Assembly: GCA_015657535.1 (NCBI GenBank)
Contig: JADHZB010000663.1
Span: 1-48,356, forward strand
Length of the DNA stretch: 48,356 nt
Direction: 5' to 3'
DNA from: Nephromyces sp. MM_2019
Lineage: Eukaryota; Apicomplexa; Aconoidasida; Nephromycida
In this document: piece by piece, positions 10,844 to 24,523 of the stretch
Layout of the letters: every line of letters begins with the position of its first letter
Position numbering within the stretch: position 1 is the stretch's first letter
Notes under the pieces: model-generated
The model's database searches: none
Told to the model about the DNA's origin: nothing
What the model saw: the letters and a program-made list of their open reading frames with translations, nothing else
Made by a program: the position numbers and the translations under genes

Positions 10844-12632
10844 ATGGAAAGCCAAAGTGTATTCAGGAGAGGACTACTCACCACCCGTACACTACCGAGT
10901 AACTCAACGAAAACCGTAAACACCATTTCCGGTAAATTTGTGAATTTTGGTATATTTGACCCAACTAAACAACCTACTAATCCCCATCCTACTGATGAGG
11001 ATAAGCAAGTATGTTCAGGGAAGTTTGGAGATCGGGAGAAGTTATGCTTATTTACAGTTGAGAATGGGTGCTTAAGCGTGTATGGGGATAGGCTTGCAAA
11101 TATATTTGCTTATGAAGGGATTGTTTAGGAACAACGATAGGCTTGGGTTAATTAACTTTGTGTGTATGTAAGCGGGTGTATGTGTTGGAATGGCTCTGTG
11201 TATTGAAGTAGCTATATGCGTGTAAGCTGGTGGTTGTGTGTGTATTATGTAAATGTGAGCATTTTTGTCTAATTGTTCCCATGTGTGCACCAGTGTAATT
11301 ATAAGTTAATGCTGATCTGTGTGCGGAAATATATTGGAAAACAATCTTTAATCAGTGTTTTGAAAAATTTATTAATTTTATAGGCTTAGACACATTCTTT
11401 TGTCATCTCTTTTGTTCAAATTGAGTCATTAGATATATATAAACATTTATAAGTCTAATATATGTGTATATTGTGTGTCATTTCAACAAATTTAGGATGC
11501 AAAATTGATATATTATTATCCAAATTATAAAATGGTCGAAGAAAAACGTAGACAAGTGGGTATGATGGAAGGCTTAGCTATTATAACCAAGTATAAAAAT
11601 CAACCCTGAAAGTTTTACCCCTCAACACACATACACACAACATATATATACATTCATAAACTATAAATATATACAATAATACACAAACACAATATATATA
11701 TATATATATCCGCACACCCAAGAAAGCATAACATTACCACAGCAAATATAATCAATTGTATATAGACACATTGGCTACTTACAAAAGTAAACCCGACATA
11801 GACAAATACCTTAATTATGTATACACAACATATCTGTGCTTCAAACAATGATTAAATACAAAAGCGATTGCTCTTCAATGTGAAAGTGTGTGTACGTGTA
11901 TGTGTGTAACGTTATTAGAAAATTCGGTGGTGAATCCAACCCATTACAATCAATACATATGAAGAAACATTTAATTGTAACTAAAGAATGGGAACCAAAC
12001 ATATTTGCGTTTTTGGTATAGTTGACACACACACGCACATGCATGCAGATATATAGATTGCTACATATATATATATATATATATAGTAGATCAATCCTAT
12101 ATATATTTATAAACATGAGAATTCACTTAACTAAATTATAAACATATGTATATACACATCTATATATACATATATAATGCATATATACACAAACATAGAT
12201 GCATATTTACATATACTTATATACGTACAATAACTAACTAATTTCAATTAGGTCTATCGGCATGCACACACAGTCACCTTAAATGGCTCTGACATTGTGA
12301 GCACTGAGTGGAATGAAACATCTATAAGGGAGTCTAGTCTCAGATCAGTAAGAAATGTGTGTATAACACTACAAGTGATATTATTCTTTATTAATTTACA
12401 TACACAATTTCATATATATATATGTGTATGTGTGTGTGTTTACAAGGTACTAAATAATATGTGTTCTATTTTTCAACTTCTACACGGCAAAATTAGCCAG
12501 ATTATTAAGTCTGGTGAATTAACAAATTTGAACGATATTTTAGAGGACTTTGTTTTAGCCTACTTTGAAACAATTGAAGCTGAAAATATTGATTTAATGA
12601 AAGGTAAATCTACATTTTTTATAATTATTTGT

Positions 12633-12686
<54 letters not shown>

Positions 12687-15600
12687 GAAAATATACAGGT
12701 ACACTTGTATATACACTACATAAAAAAGTATTTACATTTTCACACATACTTAGACAAAGAAAGTGTATATATTTATATATGTACACACACACAAATTCTT
12801 AAACTTCATTTCAGAATTGGAAGGTTTCCACTATGGCCCTATATCAAGCTCTACTGCCTTATCTATACAAGTACTATTTACACATAATTTATGATAAATA
12901 TATTTATGGTGTGTGTACAATTGAGTTTATATTTTCATTACCAATGTGTGTACTCTAATATATGGTGTGTAGTCTTTTATAAACTTCGCTAAGATTGCAC
13001 AGCCAAAGATTCAACATATTAGCCTTATTTATGATGGCTATCTCTTATATAATGGGTAATCTATAGTTACACACACACACAGATGTTCAAGTTATTGATT
13101 GATATTTTACACACATTTCACTTGATCATAGCATCCTTATATATAATTGACCTGTGCGTATATTTATTACTTGATTTCCCATATATGAAAATATATGATT
13201 TACTTCTTTATATATTACAATATATGTGTGTGTGAATGCGTCTGTTTAAATATATTTATCTATATGTATGCATACATGTATGTGTATTAATCTATGTCCA
13301 CATATATTTATATATATATATAATAGCATATAATTGAATGTCCGTGCATAAAGTTACATATAAATATGTATGTTTGATTATGTGATTATAAAATTTTTTG
13401 TTTTACAAGCATTTACATGCAAATATCTCTGTTTAAACATACGTATTTTCATATGTTTGAATATATGGGCGTATATATATTTGTACAAATTACATTTGAA
13501 GAATTATGTGTATACATCTAGATTAAGTCCTGAAGATATGAAGACCTTATATTGTTATTTGGTTTGTTATAATGGCAAAGTAAGCCTGCATACACACTCA
13601 TGTATGCAAACACATATATATATATATATATATGTGTGCGTATCTGTTATAATTATGTAAACATGTACTCTTTATTTAATATGCATTTCTGTGTGTACCT
13701 CTTGCAAAGGTTAGCAATACTAAATTAAACCACTTTCCATTTGGGCGTACACCAACTGCTGCATCAGAGGTATGTGCGCAATTCAACGTAAAAATTGAGT
13801 GATCTACAAGATCTGTATGTATAGACATACATACACATCCAGAGCAATTATAAATAAACTATAAGCCATGATACATACACATCCAGATATCGTTTATCTA
13901 CTTTTGTCATTTATCCAAACACTCTATGTACATAGTTATGATAGGATACATAGATTTATATTTTTATAGCAAACAAAATGCATAACAAGGCAAAATGTAT
14001 GCACATTACTCACACAATACTAAATATTTTAGAAACACATTAATAAACAATTATACACACTTCACACAACAATAATTTATTGTCTGTAAATCCACCTTAG
14101 CCAGGGGGTGGATCATCCCCATTTGGCCGTTCACATTTTGTCGAATCAGACGAGGCCTATCTAATGGGCTTTAAGAAGTGAATAAATACATTCACATATT
14201 TTACACTCACTCACACACACACACAGACACTCATACACACACATATACATACACAAACAAGCATACATGTATATACACGAACACACTCGTACTTACACAC
14301 ACATATACACACACGTGTAGTCACACACAGTTTCCTGAGAACCACACACATATAAATTGTTCACAGATCAATGTTGTTTATTCCCCTTATACATCTTATG
14401 GATGGTTCAGTTAAGCGTTTAATTATTCTTTTGGTAAGTTAAGAGTTACACACACATCTCATTAATTCCTCAGCTATTTTCACACTCAAATATGAATTCA
14501 CATACACATCTATAAACACATACCAACACATCTATGCTTTAGTATAAGAAAATTATGCTCCTTATCTTACTGGATGATATCGAGGGAGTTGATGAACAGG
14601 TATACCTACACACATTACAAGCCCATATATTATCTTATACATACATTATATCACTATAAACGAAACACATACACAAGAAGTATGATTTATACACAACTAC
14701 TTCTTAAGGTAGAATTGCTAAATAACATACAAACAACACATCTTATGCACAACTTTACACACACCTTAATGCTAGTATCTACAAATAACTGAAGCTCTGA
14801 AATTCTTATATATAAGACAATTTTTATATCCCTTTTTCTACACGCTTTATATAACATATGTCCTATAAACATTAAATATCATCTTTTTAAGAATATACTC
14901 ACACATATTTTTAATTAGTTTTTGGAAAAATTGAAGGAGACTACTATTTATATACCTGGAGGATTACAAGACCTCAACACACCCATTTCCGATCAAGTCA
15001 ACACTGTTTTAAGGTGTGTGTTTATGCGCATGGACGTGTGTGCATGTGTACGGATGCTTGTGTATGTGTACGTGTATATGTAAGGATGTGTGTGTATATA
15101 TGTTTATCCTTGAGTATTTTTATCTGTACGTATATTTATATGGACGTGGACACCTATTTTAATGTTGTCTATATTATATTTATATGAATATTGTTTGTGA
15201 TATTACAAAAATTTCACTATATAAGATCAAATTATCACACACGACTATAAAATACAGTAGAGAAGACTCTCATCGATTCATATATTACAACAATGGCAAC
15301 AAAGCAATAAGAAAGTAATTTATTACATGCATCTATAATCACACACACACGTCCACACATTTTACGTATACACACACTCATTTTATACATAAGGCTTATC
15401 ATATCTAGAAACATACGTATACATATATATTTATACTTTTATACATTAACTTCAGGCACATACACATTCAAACACACATAAATATATATATATATATATA
15501 CTATTTCTAAACTTACGCATTCTTACACACTAACATATATATATAATTTTTGAGCAAACAGTACTATAAACCAACCAAACAAAACTTACACACACAGTAT

Positions 15601-16240
15601 AAATATAAATACATAAAATGTACAATGATAATAGGTCTAATCAAGGGGGCAAAGTAAATAATAAAGACAAGCCCCTATCGCACACAGAAATGCAAATTTT
15701 GGGTGAGTTCGATGAAATTTTGAAAAAACCACAAAGTTGTGAGAAATCAGAAAATCAAGTTTTACACATTGCGCTAAAAGGGGCTAACACTGGTTGGCTA
15801 CAGGGCACGAGTTCATTTGATAGGTGAGCGTGTGTATATATAAAATTATGTGTATAAATACGTGTCTATCAGATTATACGAGTACATATTTGTGTATAAA
15901 TATACTTTTCCAAATGTTTTTGTTTTGATAAGTATGCATTTACACAAGTATATGGATGTATATCTACATGTATATATGTGTGTGTAAGATTCGTTTCATA
16001 AGCATAAATAGTTTCCACATATTACTTTCTGCTATCAGATCTTACTTCCTTCTATTAGATAATACAAAAATGACACTCACTGAAGCTGAAGGTGTGTATA
16101 TATCATATAAGAAACTGTGTGTATATATAGATTAAATACATTTTTATATTGCTAATAATTTTCATATTTTTATATATTTGTGTTTAACAGATGAAGCCGC
16201 ACATTTTGCACAGCTTCACTTTTCTAATATCTTTATTTAG
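10844..16240 (+). CDS. CCZ1: CCZ1 homologue (vacuolar fusion protein, subunit of the MON1-CCZ1 Rab7 exchange factor)
   Basis: Seventeen exons: 10844-11008, 11496-11590, 11919-12015, 12252-12347, 12447-12603, 12815-12870, 12994-13055, 13522-13579, 13710-13769, 14101-14177, 14367-14433, 14543-14599, 14919-15013, 15258-15314, 15635-15823, 16039-16091, 16191-16240. All phases agree, giving 496 residues with stop TAG (animal CCZ1 is ~480). CCZ1 with MON1 activates Rab7 on late endosomes or vacuoles. Seen: FVNFGIFDPTK and KLIYYYPNYK (family: first longin domain, ILFYYP), RQVGMMEGLA, IHMKKHLIVTKEWEPNIFAF (family: VFFEPEPNFWM), ISLIYDGYLLYNGLSPEDMK (family: AFLYNDQLIWSGLEQDDMR), YKKIMLLILLDDIEG, RFIYYNNGNKA (family: FKFIYFN), and the C-terminus AAHFAQLHFSNIFI (family: LCATQFNNIFFLD). 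The exon 7 start could also be 13003. Exons 10, 11 and 15 rest mainly on phase. Introns hold long TA and CA tracts. The gene converges on the minus-strand gene ending at 17133. Confidence 0.88.
12637..12683. repeat. (TA)n microsatellite in CCZ1 intron 5
   Basis: About 23 uninterrupted TA units between the donor at 12604 and the acceptor at 12814. The open frame running through it is an artefact. Confidence 0.85.
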
Positions 16241-17132
16241 TATACAAATTTAACTATTAACTTGTGTGTCTAAACTAAAATTCAATTCAAAAAGGCTGTT
16301 TAAATATTTACGATAAACAGATATATATTTAGAGATCAAATTTATTTTCCATTATACGAGTGTGTATTCAAGCTTGTGAATATGTGTAGGTGCCAACGTA
16401 TATTTATATATATATTTTACATATCATGTATTATATATTTACATTTGTACCTAAAGTTAAGATCATATATAATCAATCATATTGAAACATAGTAGCAAGG
16501 CATAATTATCTAATGTTTGTCAAAGTTGATAAATCAATCAAGGTTTTGAAAGGAGATGTAAAAGTTTAGATGTCCCTTTAATAATTTAAAAGTAAACTAT
16601 GCGTTTTTTTATATATGCATGATTCCAAAATGAACTCAACTCTGAATTTCCACATTGAATAATTTTATTATGTGTGTAGTGTTAAACTTGAAATAGTTGC
16701 TTTCTTGGTGTATTTGTGTATACTTTTAATTAAAAAAAAATTGGATAATTGAAATTATTGATTTGTGGAAAATTTTTGACATTACTATTTACCGAATTTG
16801 ATTTAAACATAAACCTGTATTACATACAGAGCATATTATATACTTTCAGAATTACACACATTAATTTTGACACATATAAAGATAAATCTATATATAACAA
16901 CGATTTGTAAATGGTTACTAATCAATATAAATAAGAAATATGTACATTTAAAAACTATTAGCACACACAACTTTATAATACAAATACACAAACGCACTAA
17001 TTACAAACACAGACTCACCATTCGTGCTGAAAATTAAATGAAATTTGCTTATAAATTATTTTATATTCATACATAAGCTACATCTACCCATAAATATAGA
17101 GATTACAAAACAATAAAAATTTAACACGGTTA
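16241..17132. other. Convergent intergenic region between CCZ1 and the RRM-like gene
   Basis: AT-rich spacer that should hold the 3' ends of both genes. No separate gene was found. On the minus strand, a good acceptor (tttaattttcag, ending 17027) followed by a short open stretch to a TAA at 17001 could be an alternative last exon of the minus-strand gene. Confidence 0.5.
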
Positions 17133-18630
17133 TTATACACAAAGACGTATTGATTTACTTTCAGTATTTTTTATTTCGAAATCGATCGACTCTTGGGATA
17201 ACAATTCACCAAATTTCTTAATTGCTGAATCACCCTCATTAGTCCTGGAAATTAAATATATATATATATATTTACGTGTGAGTCAATGTATGTATGTTTA
17301 CATTTATGCTTGTGTTTATACTTTTATGTGTATTAGTGCGGATCTTATTTATTTGTACTTACCTCAACGATAATTCGGCCTTTCCCATGCAACGATGTGT
17401 TAATGGATTAATTTCAAGCTTAATTTTAGCTAAATGACAACCCGCACTGTTGATAAACACACATATAAATGTTAAATTTCCAAGTCAATATAAAAATATA
17501 TAATTTGACACCTAAACACACATCTATATTTACAAACTACTTAAGCTATTATTAATTTAATAGCCTTGTGTAAGTGTGTATTTTTAAGTGTAACCTAGTC
17601 AAATTTTATACACCTAAACTCTATAAAATATGTATGTCAACTACTTTTATTTATGCTGTGTGTATATGTGTGGGTGAGTGTAACTTGGATTGAATAAATG
17701 AATTGTGTGTGTAGTATATATGTATTTCTACTCCTAACGTGTATATCCTATACTTTTTTGCATATTGTGTGTAGAATTTATGCTACTCACCATCTAACAA
17801 TATTGGCTAAGTCTTTCTCAGTTGAGTTTCTCTTTAGACCAGAAACTTGCACATGTACAAGCTATTTTAAAGTCATTCACACATGCAAAAGAATTTTCTT
17901 TAAGAGTTTATCGAAGGATATATAATTGAGTTAAATTTACGCAAAAACATGCAACAGAAAGAAACTCAATACTAGTTACAGATTGACAAACTAAAATAAT
18001 AGCATTGCTAAATAGGTGCATCTTTTTAGTTTGAATAGAAAAGTCATTTGCAATTATAAAGTATGTATAGCAAGTATGTAAATGTGTGTAAAATGTAATA
18101 TTACAAATCAGCAGTATAATAAAGCAATTCAGTTTGTATTAATGTATGAATAATGTTTGAATTTGAAATAGTATTACCTCCCAGGGTTTAACTTCTTCTG
18201 CTTTCTTGTAAAATTCACTGCCCATTAGGTAAGACTTTCATAAACACACACACATAAAAAGTTTAAGCACACATCAACCTTTGGTTTGTAAAATAATTAT
18301 CAAAAGTTAATTAAATGTATAATTTAAAAATCGAGATTGTATGATTCTTTCTAGTTGATTGTAACACTTAGGTGATTCGAATTTATGTAATTTGGATTTT
18401 GAGTAAGCTTACAAACACACAGTTCAAATGTGTTGATTACTGTGTGTGTTTAATTATTTTTATATCTATTTTTTAATTTGGATCACTACATTTTGCGTTG
18501 TGTATATTATATACTCAGTGTTTCTGTCTATATGCTTATGTGTGTAAGTCTGAGCAATATATGATTATGGGGCTGTATAATTGTGCACAAGTGTGTAGCC
18601 TTTTTGTGTATGCAAGACTAATTACTCTTG

Positions 18631-18667
<37 letters not shown>

Positions 18668-21479
18668 GATTTTACTTATCTACATATAACTCGGAAATAT
18701 AAATTTATACCATAAGTTGGTTTTGGTGTGTATTTGGTGAGCATTTTGGAAACATTCTATTAAGAGTAGTGCCATCTTTTGATTCATCAGCATTTGCCTA
18801 ATTATAAATTGCACATACATTTGACACTTACTACTTTGTGAGTTTAGATGCATCAAAGATCAAATTTATTTGTTTTGTATCCTATAAATCGGTTGTGTTT
18901 TAATTATTATCACAAATATACACACGCAGTAATCATCCCATTAAGGCATAATTAAGTTAAGCTAGAGCATACATACATTCTAAATTACAAACTCTAGGTA
19001 AAGGTTTTATTTATTAGCAATAATCTAAGCCAAAAAATAATTGAATTTCATTGTTTTTTAATTTGATTATAATTCTTACAATATCAGTGAAATAGCACAT
19101 TTCCTAAGGTTTATTTACATATGTATGCATATTTTTCGCGTGTTTAAAACTTACGGCCTTTGATGAATCGTAATCAGTTTCGTTCGAGCTTGTCCCAAAA
19201 GGTATATGGCTCTTAAACTCAGCAAGATATCTGTAAATAAATAAGCATATAACTTTATATATACTTGTATACCCACATATACACGCATTTATATATGAAT
19301 TACAAACTATATTTATTTAATTCGAGATACAACGCTTATGCCAAATACTAGAAAAACAATCGTGTTTTATCTGTGTATATGCTTTGATTTGTATTTTAAA
19401 AAGGTGTAAAACATGAATTTATATGTTGAATAGATATTTGTTCTTAGTTGTTTGAGCAATCTATACCTTTCATGGGCAGAAAATTGCTTAAGTTGATCAC
19501 AAGGGTCTACTAGATCTCTGAAACACAATTATAAAATAATTATCAGTACTTTGAATTTAATATGATATATTAGCGTTGTATAAGCAACAAATCTTTACAA
19601 ATTTGCTCATAAACCTTATTAAAACACACATACATTGAGATTGATCATGTTTGATAAGCAACCAAAAGTATTTATGGATATTTTCATAATTTTGGCTCAT
19701 ATCATTTATCAAACTAAAAAATATGAGAGAATATAGACTAAGTGTGAAAAAGTAATAATGAGCTTTAAATTACTCTATGCTGTTTGTCATTTTATTTCCA
19801 GCATTCTTGAAGCTGGTAGAGTCGCTCATGGGGCTCTGTTACGCATTAAATAAATATATATATATATATATATGTAAGCAACATATATATAAACTTCTAG
19901 CTACTTTCTAGTTATTCACATAAACATATTTTGATATATATGTAAACCTAGACAGATAATAATTTATATAAAATAAACTCACTGTTATATGAGAAGGTGT
20001 AGAACGTCCAAATAAATCGGAATACATAGGATTCACAGCCCTCATGGTTTGTTTCTTGAATTCATCATAATCAATTTTATCCTACAGAAATACAAATTGA
20101 AATATTCTTCAAGTATTCATAAGGTTTATATATGATTTATAGATATAACTATGCAAGTTTCAATCTATGAACTTTTTCTCAGATAAAGTAAATGATGCAC
20201 TAAAGTGCAACGTTAGCTCTTAAATCTACTAAAAAAAGATTTGTATAACTATAGAGGTAATCTACTCAGATACTGAATGCTAGGAAAAAACCATAAATTT
20301 GCATACTTAAGATCTGATAAACTTATAAGCACACAAACAAAAGATAAATTACATACTCCTAGTTTCAAAACACATTCATCATAGGCGGCCTTTATAGTTT
20401 CTGGACTTGTCCCAAAAATTTGACTTTGGTCCTGCAAAATGCGACGCTTTCTAGCTGTGTCACAAGGATCGTTCCAAGCAGACAAATCATCAGATTTATA
20501 GTCATCAAAGAGGTCTTCAGATACTATAAATTACACATGTATGAGTGTATATTATTTGTGTGTTTGTAAACAGCAACTTCAATGGCTTAAGATTTCAATC
20601 TAAATTTTTGATTCAAACTAATAATATTGAAAATTCAATTTGAAAATAATTTTTTTCAAATGATTTAAACAACTAATGCAGCTACACAACACATAAATCT
20701 TATTCATAGCCAATAATTTAAATACATATTCTCACACACACATACTCTCACACACGCTTGTTCCCAAACACACATGTTTTTACACTCACATAATCTTAAA
20801 CATACATATTGTTCGCATGTATATTGGGCTAATAAGCAATTAGACACTGAGCTGGATAGGCAGATAGTACTCGAATATCTATAGACGCAGAGTTAGATAG
20901 ACTTATGAATTCAGGATCACTCATGAACATAAGCGCTTATGAGTCTACTCACATAAGCTAACACATTCAGACAATATAATACTTATAAAAAGAAAGACTA
21001 TAGCCTAAGTAAAGCACATACTATTACAATTTAATACTCAATATGATAAACTTAAAGATTGAATCATCTACATATACTCACAAAATACAGCTATTAAATT
21101 ACGTATATAAACACTAACCCGTGTAAGATTTAGAGTATTTTTCTTCGTCTGTTTTCAGCATGTAATTAAGTGGAAATACTAATTCATTTTCGGTAGTTTC
21201 ACCAGTTTGTTTTGGATTCGTAAAATTCCTGGAAACTGAGAAACAGTCCAAATCTTCAGTCAAGTTTGCTAAGCGCATTGATCTGGGTGATGACATATCA
21301 AGCTTAGGCACAAATGCTTCATGCTCATCTTTAGGCACTTTCCTACTCACAGGCTCATTAAAATCACCAAAAATGTGACTGTGTGTTGAATTTCTCTGTT
21401 TAAGCTCGAAACTATTATATTGTTTGGGTGATTTATTTCTGTAATTTCCAGCTGGCATAACCCCGTACAAGTTGTCCAT
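17133..21479 (-). CDS. Uncharacterised protein with C-terminal RRM-like domain and internal DPCD/FGTS repeat
   Basis: Eleven exons, read downwards: 21479-21119, 20523-20357, 20081-19983, 19835-19774, 19517-19467, 19230-19155, 18797-18711, 18234-18178, 17861-17791, 17446-17363, 17244-17133. Phases agree at every GT-AG junction, giving 408 residues with stop TAA. The ATG at 21479 lies in an acacacactATGG context. The N-terminus (MDNLYGVMPAGNYRNKSPKQ) is polar. Two related segments follow: DPCD at ~139 then FGTS at ~157, and DPCD at ~234 then FGTS at ~258. Further F-G turns are IFGDF (~36) and DLFGRSTP (~198). Residues ~321-405 read VHVQVSGLKRNSTEKDLANI, then a Cys pair (CAGCH), then NPLTHRCMGKAELSLR and a C-terminal helix. 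That order fits an RRM (beta1 / alpha1 / beta2-beta3), so RNA or protein binding is plausible. I do not recognise the family. An alternative 3' end splices from 17159 to 17026 and ends at 17001. Confidence 0.72.
18633..18664. repeat. (TA)n microsatellite in intron 7 of the RRM-like gene
   Basis: About 16 TA units within the intron between 18711 and 18234. Confidence 0.8.
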
Positions 21480-24400
21480 AGTGTGTGTATGTTTTAAATT
21501 AAATATTTTGAATAATGCCAAATAATTTGGTGGTTATTAGTAATAAATCTATTGTAAATCCTTGAGTAAATCTTTATTTTTGATAAAACCTCATATTCAA
21601 TGAAATTAATTGTGAAATATGATTATATTCAAACAAAATTATATACTATATTTCTTATGCTTATTCTCTTTGGTACTATTTCCATATAAATGATTATAAA
21701 TTTTTTTCAGTCCTAACATTAAAATTATAGAAAAATTATTATTAGTATCACCAATTCATATAATGTGGTGAAAATTTGGTATATGTCTATTTAGGAATTT
21801 TGATTCAAATCAAAATGTCTTGGTGAGATAAATATAATTTCGAAGTTATAGATGTAACGTAAATTGGTTTTGGATAGCTATATATAGATTTAAAACTATT
21901 CAATTTTTCTAAAGCCAAAGATCTGGTAAGACTTTACAAGCATTCATTAATCTATGGTTTTCTCAGATGCGCACAAACAATATATCTAAAACGCATTAGC
22001 ATATGAATTATGCACATCCATAAGACTACTCTCAGCTTACATCTATATCTTGATTTCACATATAAACTCAAATAGTACATGCAAATCATAGCACAATGTC
22101 AAATCATCACTCCTAGTTACATCAAACATTAGGTTTACGTATTTCTAGGCATTAAAAATTAACATACATCTCATATGTGTGGATGTTTATTACTTTAAGA
22201 AATGATTACCAAATGATGGATGAGTTCCTTAAATCCAGTACTATTGACTAAAATGTGTAAGGGTATGTAAGGGACTTCATTTGAAAGATAATGAATGTAT
22301 AGGTCATTAACTAATTTAAATCCAATAAATTCAGATTTAATTTTATTCAAAATCAAACATATTTTACCTCTTATTTTAGTTTTCATAGGTCAATAAATTT
22401 TCTTGCAAGATTATTGAAAACTGAATAGAGAAATCGAGCTCACATGCACTAGAAATTTTAGTTTGATAATAAGTCATCAAATATACTCAAAGTTCAATAT
22501 CAAATTTGGGTAAGATTGAAACCATAAGAAAAACAAAATTTCATTGAATTTCGATTGAAATTAATCAAATATAGTAAGAAAAATCATAAAATTTTGTTAT
22601 TGCTCACAAACCTATATATATATATATATATATATGTATAGGACTTAGGTTTATAAATTTTAGGCTAGTTGTGTAAACATGTTTATGTCTACTTATCATT
22701 CTAGAATTTGTTAACTAGGAAAAATTCAACTTACAGACCATATATATATAGGGATTTAGAATTTATTATATCCAAAACAAAAAGTGAATAATCAATATGT
22801 GTGTATGCAAAAAAGGAAAATTCTTGAGGATGCATTTTTTATTATTAAAAAAATTTATCAATATAATATATATCTATATATATACATATATGTTGTATTG
22901 ACTATGTATACAAACTGCGCTAAGAGCATATAATAAACAATATATTGATAAACGATAATGAACTTTGCAATCTGTTGAGTCTACTCACTTTGGATAATTG
23001 GAGTTAAACTTGAAAAATTAAAGAACAATATTATCTAATACACATATAGTTTCTGTAATTTAGTGTTAATTGTAATACAAATTACAGTAATCACCTAATT
23101 GAAATTATATACATTAAATCCTTATTTCACTCACAATATGTGCATAAAGGTATTTACAATCATGACACACAAAATTTGATAAGTTAAAGTTATATATATA
23201 TCTAGAATTAATTAAAAATTTATTTGATTATTATAAATTGTGTGTATAATATTTATTTCTGCTTTTCTAAACAAAATTTTTATATCCTGTCCCATTGTCA
23301 TAATTTATGTGTGAAAATATATAAATGCGTGTGTATGAGTTGAATGGTGTATGTGTGTTTTTGTAGACGTTATATTATAAAATGTGGGGATTCAGGTTTA
23401 AATGTATATGTGTAGATTTATTATTTGGTATATAATTAGATACGTAAGTTTATACTTCTGAGTGTCTGTTTATAGATAGGTGTTTCAATTTTGTGTGTAA
23501 AGGAATATAACGGTATACGTTTGTGTATGTTGCGTGTGTGTGTAGGCATTTAATTATATATGTTTATGTGTGTGTAAGTGTTGAAGGGATCCTCGTATAT
23601 ATCTAATAATAGCACAAAATCTTTTTATATAATAGAGGATATTAAATTGTTAGATTAGATAAATTTGCTAACAGTAACATTAATTATCAAATACACCCAT
23701 GTTTATAAAACATAATTATATTTCCCTAATCATGTTATTGACACTTTCTTGGAAGTAAATATCAACATCACCTACAAGATGGCTACATAAATGAATTACA
23801 TTTCATCAGTTTTACTTTAATTTTGATGTTACACAAAATTTTAGTATTATAAATATAGAAATACCTTTCAGGTAAGATAGATATATGTGTGTATGCTCTT
23901 TATGTATATGTATCTACATAGGTATATTTTTTTGTGCATGTATTTGAACACACAAGTGTATATACGTGTGTATATATGTGTGTGTATATATGAATGTATA
24001 TATATGTACATAATATGTGTGTTTATGTGTATGTATAAATATATGAATATATATGTGTGTATATATAAGTATATGTATCTGTATGTATATTCATTTATAT
24101 GTGTATCTATGTATCTAGGGATATAACTGTGTGTGTTTATGTCTAATTCAAGCAAAGTTATTGAGTTTGGATTAAGTAATTCAGTGAGTGTGTCAATGAG
24201 GGCATTGAAAGGCCTTTAAACAATCAATCTATTATATCCATATTAATCTTACACAGTAAATTACACAATGCAAAACTCACGTGTTTTGAATTTCTTACAA
24301 CATACACCATTTAGGAAAAAGGTCTACATACATCCTCAACATCTATGAGTCTCTTAAACACAAGATCATTAGGAAATTGATATTTCCATACCAATTACAC

Positions 24401-24523
24401 AGACCAGATACACAAAAGCACACAAAACACACCCACACTCACACTATCCAAACTCACCAACTCCCACTCACGCACACGCACACATAAACCAAGAAATCAT
24501 CCAAATGTAAATTCTTAGCTACG
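21480..24523. promoter_or_regulatory. Divergent intergenic region between the RRM-like gene and FAN1
   Basis: Three kilobases flanked by two divergent starts, so both promoters should lie here. It contains (TA)n at about 22615-22635, TG-rich tracts at 23290-23580, and a 23880-24140 stretch of mixed gtgtata/tatgtg words that is open in several frames but is low complexity. The ~230 bp before the FAN1 ATG are strongly A+C-rich (acacacccacactcacacta), likely the 5' leader. One orphan coding-like segment lies at 22195-22386. Confidence 0.45.
22195..22386 (-). pseudogene. Orphan coding-like segment, weakly NLE-domain-like
   Basis: A 63-codon minus-strand frame containing YLSNEVPYIPLHILVNSTGF and then KELIHHL. 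It is followed by a good donor (TTG/GTAATC), but no continuation exon was found in the 700 bp before the next gene. The spacing VP..P...V.NST...EL..HL recalls the N-terminal NLE domain of YTM1/WDR12 and Notchless-type proteins. The expected FDFLI continuation and WD repeats are absent, so it is at most a fragment, or chance. Confidence 0.2.

Noticed and set aside
23868..24155. Overlapping 80-95-codon frames on both strands
   Set aside because: Pure tatgtgta-type low complexity, open on both strands at once, with no splice context or family similarity.
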